Origin: Paenibacillus sp. sptzw28
Lineage (GTDB): Bacteria; Bacillota; Bacilli; Paenibacillales; Paenibacillaceae
Length of the DNA: 64,000 nt
Direction: 5' to 3'
NCBI RefSeq assembly: GCF_019550795.1
Contig: NZ_CP080545.1
Coordinates: 4,622,001 to 4,686,000 of the forward strand
The position numbers and the translations under genes are program-made. The notes beneath the pieces were generated by a model that was given only the letters and a program-made list of their open reading frames with translations, made no database searches and was not told the DNA's origin. Below are positions 25,023-34,200 of this stretch, piece by piece (the stretch's first letter is position 1; each line of letters opens with the position of its first letter).

Positions 25023-27806
25023 TTATGGAGTATCGACGGCAACGAGCTGCCATTGCTGGTCCGCTGCGCCGTTATCCGTCGATTGTACGACGTTTCCTCC
25101 GTCCGACGTCGACGCACTTGCGACATCGAGGACCTTGCCGCTGTTCTTGTTGACAATTTTATAAGTTCCGTTGCCGTTATCGACCATCTGCCACTGCTGA
25201 TTCGCTCCAGGGCTCCAGGACGTATACTGCTGCACGTTCGCCCCGTCCGCCGTCGACATACCAGCAACGTCGAGCACCTTGCCGCTGTTCACATTCATGA
25301 TCTTATAGTATCCGCCGCCTGCATCGACGAAATCCCATTGCTGATTCGTTCCAGGGCTCCAGGACGTCCACTGCTGCACATTCGCCCCGTCCGCCGTCGA
25401 CGAATTGGAGACGTCGAGAACCTTGCCGCTGTTCTCATTGATAATTTTATAGATCAAGCTTGTGTTGACGCCGCTCACGGGGTCGCCGTAGATGACGCCT
25501 CTTCCGTTGGTGCCGATATACACCCGGCCGTATATTCTCGGATCCCCGGTGATGGTGGTTACGCGCGCGTATTGATGCTGGTCGTCGTTGATTCGGGTCC
25601 ACGTCGTCCCTGCATCGTCTGAGCGGAAGAAGCCGCGTACCCCGTTAACCTTGGCGTTCGCATACAAAGCCATATAGCTCCGACCGGGCTGAGCCTTCCC
25701 GAAACCGATTGCGTCCGCTTCCTGGACATTGGACAGCTGGGTGAAGCTGCTGCCGGAATCGGTCGAATGCCAGATGCCGTATTTGCCTTCCGTCGTGCTG
25801 CCGCCCGCGACCCAGATGTCGCCTTCATGACCTGGCATAGCTTTGATATCCATTGACGATCCCGGATACTGCGTTACATTATTTGCCGGCAGCGCGGTCG
25901 TGGCCGTCTGGGTGAACGTCGCCCCTCTGTCTGTGCTGACGTAGAACTTGCCTGCCGACCATGCGTAGAACTTGCTTGGGTTCACGCGGTCGGAGATCAC
26001 TTTCGCGCCTGTCGGTACTCCGGAGCTTGCCGTCCATGTATTGCCGCTGTCGGTCGTGTAATAGACCCCTGTCGTTGACGGACTCCATACGATCGTATTG
26101 CCATCGGCGCCGGCGGCTGCATTGCCTCCGCTGGAGCCAGCCGGCTCGGTGGCGTCCGGATTCCAGGTCGTTCCCCCGTCGGTGCTGATTCCGAGCGCTT
26201 TGGCATTCGCATCCGTGGACTTATCCACATTCCCGACCCGCACGATGAAGCTCGGATTCAGTTCCGCATAATCGATGCTCGTGGAGGTGGAATAATTCGG
26301 ATTTGTGAACATCATGGACGGCGCCTGCGTCAGGTCGTCATACTTGAATCCGGTATCATCTCCAACGGCGCTAAGGAGGTGAGCACCCGACGGAGGGCTG
26401 ATCAAGCCGAGCACAGCCATTTCCTCGATTCCTTTAGCCATGACCGAGAGGTTCACGGTGCCGCCGGTATCCATCGTCGTCAGATTGTTCGTGCCGTAAA
26501 GCGTCGCCCCCGTGCCGTACATCATCCGGCCGGAGTTGAACGGATCGATCTCCAGATCCCCGATCATCCAGCCGATCAGCGGGGAAGGTATCGGCGGGTT
26601 TGGAGCATTGCCGAAGGTCAGCCAAGGCGCAGCCGAGATATCCTGCGTATAGCGGAGCGTACGGTTCGGGTACCCGTTCCAACTCCAGAAGGAGGTCCAT
26701 GTCGCGCCCCCGTCCGTGCTGCGGTAGATGTTGGCGTCCGGCCACCATTGATTCAAGGTCGCCACCACAATCGTGTCCGGATGCTGCGCATCGACGGCAA
26801 GCCCTCCGTATCCCCAGGTCTGGCTGCTGTCGGTGCTCGGAACCGGACTGATATTCGTCCATACCCCGGTGTTCGTATTGTATTTCCATAAGTCGCCCTT
26901 GGACCCGTCGTATGGACCGACGCCGTTGTTATAAGTAATATACAGATTGCCGGTGGAGGACAGCACGCCGTGGTGGGGCATAAAGCCGGCATGCGGTTGT
27001 CCCGGCACCGCCGACCATGTCGCACCGCCGTCCGTGCTGCGGTATATGCTGTCGCCGGTATTGTCCGCTACACCGACATAAATCGTCTGCGTGGGATTGC
27101 CGGAAGAGCCTGTCCGGGGATCGAAGGTGATCCAATCCAGACCGATCAGGTCGCTGCCGTATTCTTGGCCCGGGCTCTGAATGTAGGTACCGACATCGGG
27201 GAACGAGGTGACCTTCGTCCACGTAACGCCGTAGTCGGTGCTCTTCCACAATCCGTTTCCGCTGCGCGCACCGAAATAAAGAATGTTGTTCGCGTTAGGG
27301 TCGATCATCAGCCGCTCGCCCATGGAACGGCCTGGCATATTGCCGCCAACCTTGAACGGCAGCTGCGTCGCCTGCCACGTAGTTCCCTTGTCCGTCGAAC
27401 GCAGAATATAGCCGTTGTTCGAATCGTATACGTTCGTATACGTACCCACTGCGACATACAGGCGATTCGGATCGACGGGATCGGTTGCCAGAGCGTCGAC
27501 GCCGTTCTTGTTCCAATCTACCCATCCGACCGAATCAAGCAGCGGAATCCAGCCTTTCGAGGACGGATCCCAGCGGTATGCGCCGCCGATGTCCGTTCTC
27601 GCATAAATCAGGTCTTTCTGCGTCGGATTAAAAATAATACCTGGAATAAAACCGCCTCCGCCGCCGGTCACGACGCTCTTAAAAGTATAAGGCACGCTGC
27701 CGGCTGCAAAGGACTTCGTCGGAACCCCGATTATAAAAATGAAAGCGGTTACTAAAGCAATCATCGAAATTTTTTTAAGTACCATCATTGTACGGGATGC
27801 AACCAT
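25023..27806 (-). CDS. Secreted GH74 xyloglucanase with C-terminal ricin-type (CBM13-like) repeats
   Basis: A 927-residue secreted endoglucanase family protein. Signal peptide about residues 1-34 (hydrophobic core IALVTAFIFIIGV, cleavage near KSFAAG). Residues 40-780 form the GH74 double beta-propeller, with repeated BNR-like motifs (RSTDKGTTW, KSTDYGVTW, RSTDGGATW, STDGGTTW, TTDSGNTW) and the two acidic sites expected for catalysis, YARTDIGGAYRW and IGDLEIDPFNSG. From about residue 795 come three near-identical 46-residue RICIN repeats (YKIINENSGKVLDV, YKIMNVNSGKVLDV, YKIVNKNSGKVLDV), each with QQW, for sugar binding. No dockerin or anchor. GGGAGG lies ten bases before the ATG. Monocistronic. 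Confidence 0.95.
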   Translation of the reverse strand: MVASRTMMVLKKISMIALVTAFIFIIGVPTKSFAAGSVPYTFKSVVTGGGGGFIPGIIFNPTQKDLIYARTDIGGAYRWDPSSKGWIPLLDSVGWVDWNKNGVDALATDPVDPNRLYVAVGTYTNVYDSNNGYILRSTDKGTTWQATQLPFKVGGNMPGRSMGERLMIDPNANNILYFGARSGNGLWKSTDYGVTWTKVTSFPDVGTYIQSPGQEYGSDLIGLDWITFDPRTGSSGNPTQTIYVGVADNTGDSIYRSTDGGATWSAVPGQPHAGFMPHHGVLSSTGNLYITYNNGVGPYDGSKGDLWKYNTNTGVWTNISPVPSTDSSQTWGYGGLAVDAQHPDTIVVATLNQWWPDANIYRSTDGGATWTSFWSWNGYPNRTLRYTQDISAAPWLTFGNAPNPPIPSPLIGWMIGDLEIDPFNSGRMMYGTGATLYGTNNLTTMDTGGTVNLSVMAKGIEEMAVLGLISPPSGAHLLSAVGDDTGFKYDDLTQAPSMMFTNPNYSTSTSIDYAELNPSFIVRVGNVDKSTDANAKALGISTDGGTTWNPDATEPAGSSGGNAAAGADGNTIVWSPSTTGVYYTTDSGNTWTASSGVPTGAKVISDRVNPSKFYAWSAGKFYVSTDRGATFTQTATTALPANNVTQYPGSSMDIKAMPGHEGDIWVAGGSTTEGKYGIWHSTDSGSSFTQLSNVQEADAIGFGKAQPGRSYMALYANAKVNGVRGFFRSDDAGTTWTRINDDQHQYARVTTITGDPRIYGRVYIGTNGRGVIYGDPVSGVNTSLIYKIINENSGKVLDVSNSSTADGANVQQWTSWSPGTNQQWDFVDAGGGYYKIMNVNSGKVLDVAGMSTADGANVQQYTSWSPGANQQWQMVDNGNGTYKIVNKNSGKVLDVASASTSDGGNVVQSTDNGAADQQWQLVAVDTP

Positions 27807-27874
27807 TGTTCATTATCCTCCCAACATAATTTTTGTAGGACTCTTATGGTATTTCAAGCACTTTCCCGCTTCCG

Positions 27875-27967
27875 TTATCCCTCGAAGTTCAACTCGAGTT
27901 GACCATCAAACTTATTCACCGCCTTTCTTAATAAATCGTTTTCATAACGGTCTTCAATTTCTTTCAT
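27875..27967 (-). CDS. Possible 30-residue leader ORF (low confidence)
   Basis: Frame MKEIEDRYENDLLRKAVN...KFDGQLELNFEG, highly charged and protein-like. It begins only about 6 bases after the predicted transcription start and has no ribosome site. The open frame continues 15 codons upstream without a start, so it could equally be the tail of a lost gene. Unknown function. Confidence 0.2.
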   Translation of the reverse strand: MKEIEDRYENDLLRKAVNKFDGQLELNFEG

Positions 27968-28201
27968 CGACCATAACCGATTATATAGTTGTTCAAATGT
28001 TTTAAATAGAACTTACAAAAAGAAAGTAAAAAAGTGATATTAAACTGCATTTTTTTATACTGCATTATTATCAAAATTGTTATATTTTGTAATTTATACA
28101 ACTTGTATGCTTTTTTTATAATAATATTCTTCTTACTGGTCTGTTCCATGTTTGGAGATCGCTCTTATCTTTGAATCGGCCGATTGTGAAGATGTCAACA
28201 C

Positions 28202-28228
28202 AAAAAAAGAGAGCCTGGAGCGGCTCTC
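28202..28228 (-). terminator. Terminator of the glucan synthase gene
   Basis: GAGAGCC/GGCTCTC stem with a six-base loop, followed on the minus strand by seven T, ten bases beyond the stop. Confidence 0.88.
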
Positions 28229-28238
28229 CCTTCGGTTT

Positions 28239-31200
28239 CTAAACTTGCTTCATTGCAGCTGAAGCGCTGCGGTTGGAGGATATAACCACCTCCACCTCGT
28301 GTTCCCGCCCGTCGTCAATGAGCGGGATATACATAACGTGCGTCTCACCGGCTTGGTTTGGCACGTCCGGCTCCTGCTCCAGCGGCCTGCCGTCGATCGT
28401 AACGCCACCGGCAAACTCCTTGTCGCCGGCGTCCACACGAACGGTTATATGATATACGGAGGTGCGGTATGTGTACCGCACTGAATAAGAGGGCCAATCG
28501 GCCGGAATATTCGGGCTGATAAGGAGCCTGCCTCCCTCGCGGCGCAGACCGAGTATCCATTCGATGCCCGCCTGATACATCCAGCCGGATGCCCCGGTAT
28601 ACCATGTCCATCCCGCCCTGCCTTTCACCGGATCCCGCGTATACACATCGGCCGCCATGACATACGGTTCGCCTGCATATTTGCGCACTTCGGACTGTGT
28701 TTGGGCATGAGTAACAGGATTCAGCAAATGAAACAATTCGACTGCCTTGCCGCTCTCTCCAAGCGCACACCAGGCGACGATGCTCCAGATTACGCCGTGC
28801 GTATACTGGGCGCCGTTCTCGCGGATTCCCGGCGGATAACCTTGAATGTAGCCTGGGGACGGGTCCGTCCTGTCGAAGGGCGGCGTCAGCAGCGTCGCTA
28901 CAGACAAGTCGCGGTCGACAAGCTCCCGGTCGAACGACTGCATCGCCTGCCTTGCCCGCTCCTCGGGGGCCGCCCCCGAAATAACCGACCACGACTGGGC
29001 GATGGCATCGATCCGGCATTCCTCGTTGCGGCCCGAGCCAAGCCACGTCCCTTCATCGGTAAAGGCCCTGCGGTACCATTCGCCGTCCCATGCATGCTTA
29101 TTCAATGCTTCAGCAATCGAATCTCTCCGGGTCCGGTACAGCTCGGCGCGTTCAATGTCCCCCTTCAGCTCGCACAAACCGGCGAATCTTCGCAGTACCT
29201 CGCACAAGAACCATCCGAGCCAGACGCTTTCGCCTTTGCCGTCGTCCCCGACCGAATTCATTCCGTCATTCCAGTCGCCGATTCCCATTAACGGGATCCC
29301 GTGCTCGCCGAGTCGCGAGGCCCGCTCGATGGCCCGTATACAATGCTCGTAAAGCGCCGCGGTTTCTTCAGCGGCGACGGTAGCTTCGTACCGCTCATGC
29401 TCATCATCCCTTAGCGGCTCGCTTGTCAGGAACCTGACAGGCTCGTCAAGAATGCCCGAGTCGCCGGTATGAACGACATAACGCGATGCGGCATAAGGCA
29501 GCCACAGCAGATCGTCTGAGTAACGGGTGCGAATGCCCCGCTCCGTCTCCTCATGCCACCAATGCTGCACATCGCCTTCCGTATATTGATGCGAAGCATG
29601 CAGTAAAATCTGTTTTCTCGTCAGCTCCGGCAGCGTATGCAGCAGCGCCAGCGAATCCTGCAGCTGATCCCGGAAGCCGAACGCTCCGCCTGCTTGGTAG
29701 AACGCGGTGCGGGCCCATATCCGGCACGACAGCGCCTGATACAACAGCCAGCCATTGAGCATCAGGTCAAGCTCCCGATTTGGCGTCGCTACCTTGATCT
29801 GCCCAAGCGTGTGGTCCCAGTAGGACGTCACATCCGCGAAAGCCTCCTCACAACTCTCTGTCGTGCCATAACGGCGGATCAGCCCGAGCGCCGTTTCCTT
29901 CGACGCTCCGGCGCCAACCAGAACATGTACCCTGCGTACGGACCGGGGAGGAAGCGTGAGCTTCATGCGGACCGCGCCGCAGCTGTCGGCAAAGACGCCG
30001 TCTACATTCGAGAGGCTCTCCCGTCCCATGCCTGCCGGAGATGCCAATGATCCGTTACGGCCGATAAATTCCGCACGGTCTGACGTATAGCTCAGTTCCA
30101 CCTCATTATTACCGTATTCCGTCTCGTCAGTCTCTGCATGCATATGAAGGAAAGCGACCGCATCGCGGAATGTTTCCTGGTACGCGTTGCGCGAGAGCAG
30201 CGAGCCTGTCTCCTTGTCCCATTCTGAAACGATATAAGGCGCATTCGCCTGCTTGCGCACCCCCAGCACCCAGTTGCAGTAATAAGCGACGGATATGCTG
30301 CGCTGCTCGTGCCCTGTATTTTCCAGCCTCAAGACAATGAATTTGACCGGATCCTCCTTGCCCACGTAGACCGTCATGCTTTGCCTGATTCCTCGGGTTT
30401 GCCGGGAGAAGCGTGAATACCCGAAGCCGTGCGCGGCATCGAAGGCTTCCATCCCAAGCACCGGAGAAGGCGATCCCGACCATAGCTCCCCGGTATCATC
30501 GTCCCGGATATAACAGGCTTCGCCGGGCTGATCGAGCACCGGATCGTTCGACCATGGCGTCAGCTTGAACTCCCGGCTGTTGCGCCACCAAGTATAGCCC
30601 GTTCCGAGCTCGGTCACGAGGCAGCCGAAAGACGGATTCGCGATCACGTTGCTCCACGGAGCAGGCAAATATTTGCCGTTCTTCATCATGATCCGGTACT
30701 CGCGCCCCGCCTTGGCGAATCCTCCATAGCCGTTAAATAGAATTAGCGGATCCGGGTCCTTCTCCTGCGGTTCGGGCATGACTGCTTCTTCGGCGGGCTC
30801 CGGACGAAGCCGGAACTCCGGCGACAGCCCTTCTATAGTTTCCAGATGCTCCGTGGATTCGATTGACTTCCGCTCCTTCTCCGAAGCGGCTGCATTCGAC
30901 TTAACCGGAACAGCAGCCGGTATCTTCCGGTTTGCGGGGCGGACGGCAAGCTGCGCTCTGAAGCTGGGTCCGGCAGCATGAAGAGTAAGGCGGGCGGCCG
31001 AACTCAACAAAGTCAGCTGCTCCGGTGTGAGCCTGTCGGCCATCACTGGATAAACGCCGCCAGGCGTTGAAGTGACGTCGACGGTTTGCTCCGCGGCCCG
31101 GCGCAGCGCATCCTGCACTTCCTGATAATATCCTCCGGCTTCCTCGATCAAAAAAACCAGGTCGAACGCGATGCCTTTCTTCCTTAGATACGAGTGGCCT

Positions 31201-34200
31201 GTCAGTGCTTTGACGGCAAAAGGCATTTGTGTCTTATCCTGCATACGTACCAGCGCAATGGGCAAATCCCCCGATATGCCCAATGGCCACAAGGCGGATT
31301 GACCGGCTGTATTGGCGGCAATATGGAGTGCCCGCTCCTGGCGAAGAGGAGTCTGGTAAAGAAGCCTTCCCGCCATCATATGATACTGGTCGGCTTCCAT
31401 CGCGGTGATCCGTTGGTGCCTCAATTCGATCCGGCTGCGCGTCCAGGCCAGCTGGAACGACCGCTCCACCTGCTGTTCCCCGCATAAACCCGCCGCCATA
31501 GCCAACGCTTCCCCTCGGCTGTCCGCTATGCCGGCAACCGAGAACAGCTTGACCGTTTCGCCCGGCCCGATCGATATTCGGCGGCGCATGACAAAAGCCG
31601 GATCGAGTACGGCCCCCAGGGTACCGGAGAGCTTGCATTCCAGACTCGCCGGCCCTGTGAGCGTGTGTCCCCGGCCGATGAAACAGGAACGGTCCGTTTC
31701 ATATTCGACAGGTCCCAGCTCCTCGCAGCCGATCGACAAACTATGGACCGCCCACTTCGGCTGCTCCTTGATATCCCGAGGCCGCCGAACGGCAAGCAGA
31801 CATTCTGATTCCGCGTCATATTCGGTCTGGACAAACAGCTTGCTAAAGGCCGGATGCGCTTCATCCGCGGCAGGCGGGGAAAGTGACACTTCCGTGTAAG
31901 CCGTTATCTCTACGACACGCGTTTCAGGCCCCGTATTCGTGACGCTCAAGCGGCGAAGCTCGGCATTATGCTCGGGAGGTACGCAGATTTCGAGCATTGT
32001 AGACAGATCGCCGTCCCGCCGCTTGAAGCACACTTTGTCCAGCGCAAACTGTACCCTTTGCTCCTCAGCTTCCGCACGGCATGGCTCGAATGCCGGCGAC
32101 CAGAATGATTGGCTCGCCACATCCCGTATAAAGAAGCAGCTTCCGGGCGTCTCGGACACTGGATCCTCATGCCAGCGCGAAAGCGCCCATTCGCCCGACT
32201 GGCTGAAGCCTCCCCCGCTGTCGGATACGACGGATGTGAACGAACCGTTGGAGAGCACGCATACCTCCGGCACCTCGCAAGGCTTGGTGAACTCCCGCAA
32301 GGGAATGCGTGTACCTGTAAGAGGCTGGTTCATCCGTTCTATAAACGGCCTGGCCGCGTTCTTGATAATCGCCGGACGTGCCGGAATTCGTTCCTGCAGC
32401 AGCAGCTCCGCCGCCTCAACGCGCTTGTCCGCATGAAAACGGTCTACCATCGTGCGGGTCAGCAGCAAATTGCCCAAGGTCAGAAGGCTCATGCCCAAGT
32501 GGTGAGCCATAAAGCTGCGAACGACAATACAGCTCTTACCCTCCGGCATTCGCTGAGCCGTGCAATCGATGGCCTCATAGAAGCCGTATTTCCCTCTGGC
32601 GCCCATCGCGGCCATGCGATTCAGCGAGTCAAGGGACTCCCCCAGTTGCACCGGAAGCGCCATAATCGCCGCATAAGGAGCGAGGACGAGGTCGTTCTCC
32701 AAGCCGCGCTGAAATCCGAGCCCAGGCACTCCGAACGCGCGGTATTGGTAATTCATCGCATAATCGAAAGCGTAATAGCCCGATTCGGAAATGCCGAACG
32801 GAACACCCCGCTGCCGCGCGTATTCGATCTGCCGTCTGACGACCCCCTTGTAAGTTGCGTCCCACACCGAATGACGGTAGGTGCGCATCAGAAGAGAAGG
32901 CATCAAATATTCGAACATCGTGCCGGACCATGACAGCAGCGTAGGATACCGTCCCGAACGGGCCATTGTTCTTCCAAGCCTGAACCAATGCGATACCGGC
33001 GCCTGCCCGAACGCAATCGCCAGGAAGCTCGCCTGCCGCGCTTCGGAAGCAAACAGGTCGTACAAAATCTCTTCCTTTCGCTCCAGAGCGGCGTGATATC
33101 CAAGCGTAAACAACTCGGCACTCCCGTTGTACAGCGGGCGGAAATCGGTTCCGGCAATGATTGCTTCGATGCGGCCAGCCAACTTTTCCGCTCTTGGAAG
33201 AACACTGCTCCCAGCTGGACCTTCTTCGCCTTTCTTGGCCCATTCCAGAATCCCCTGCTTCAGCGCGACCAAATACGCCACGAAGTTGCCGGAGTCCACT
33301 GTCGACACATAGAGAGGAGGCAGCGGCCGCAGAGATTGCGTGTCGTACCAGTTGTACAGATGGCCGGACCATTTCTCCATCTTCTCGATCGTCCCCATGG
33401 TTCTCTCAACCCGGTCAAGCATGCCCGGCGTATCAATGAATCCGAAATCGCGCGCCGTTAAGGTGCAGGCAAGCTGAAGCCCTATATTCGTCGGAGACGT
33501 CCGGTGTGCGACGCCGTTCGGCGGTTCGAACTGCACATTATCGGGCGGCAGCCAGTTATCTCCTTCAACGGCAAAGTCCTCGTAGTAAGCCCACATCTGA
33601 GCCGCCAGTTCCTGCAGCTCTTTGCGTTCGTGCTCCGTCGGTGCGCTTTGAGGCAGGGCTGGCGAGCCGTTCAGCCAGTATACGGCAGCGGGAGCGAGCA
33701 GCCAAATGGCCGATATCGCCAAGCCGAAGGCCCGCAACGATCCCTCAGCGAACATGAATGCGGCAGCGGCAAATACAACGGCCAGAACTCTGCCTCCCCA
33801 CAATCCTGCAACTGCGGTGGGCGAATTGGCTCTGCTTCGCCTTTCCACCTCCGCCGAGCTCATCCATTCGAGCAGGTTCCTTTTGCTGACTGTAAGCCTG
33901 TAGAGCGTTCGTACAACAGCATCGGCCAGCACCACAGTCTGATAGGGGAGTATGACCAGTTGTACCAACGATTGCGCGAACGCCGTCAGCAGAAAGTCCG
34001 GTCTGCGATAAAGCCGCCTGAACGACAATAATGCCCGGATGAGCGGCAGCCCCAGAGTCAGCAGTCCCGCAGCCATCAGTACCGCTCCGGTAAACCCGGA
34101 AATAAACAGACTCGCCGCCAGCAGAATGAACACGGCAGGCTGAACCAGACTGCGGCGCATGTTATCAATGATTTGCCAGCGGGTAAGCAATGACAGGTCA

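Larger units (their letters stand above)
27807..28238 (-). other. AT-rich upstream region of the GH74 gene
   Basis: This 430-base gap is much richer in A/T than its neighbours, especially 28000-28140. On the minus strand a TATAAT lies at 27985-27980 without a clear -35, so the transcript would have a leader of about 165 bases. Apart from the 30-codon frame at 27875-27967, nothing recognisable is seen. Confidence 0.5.

Noticed and set aside
27929..27942. Possible cre site before the GH74 gene (TGAAAACGATTTAT on the minus strand)
   Set aside because: Only 12 of 14 positions match, and the strongly conserved C at position 13 and the central Y are missing.
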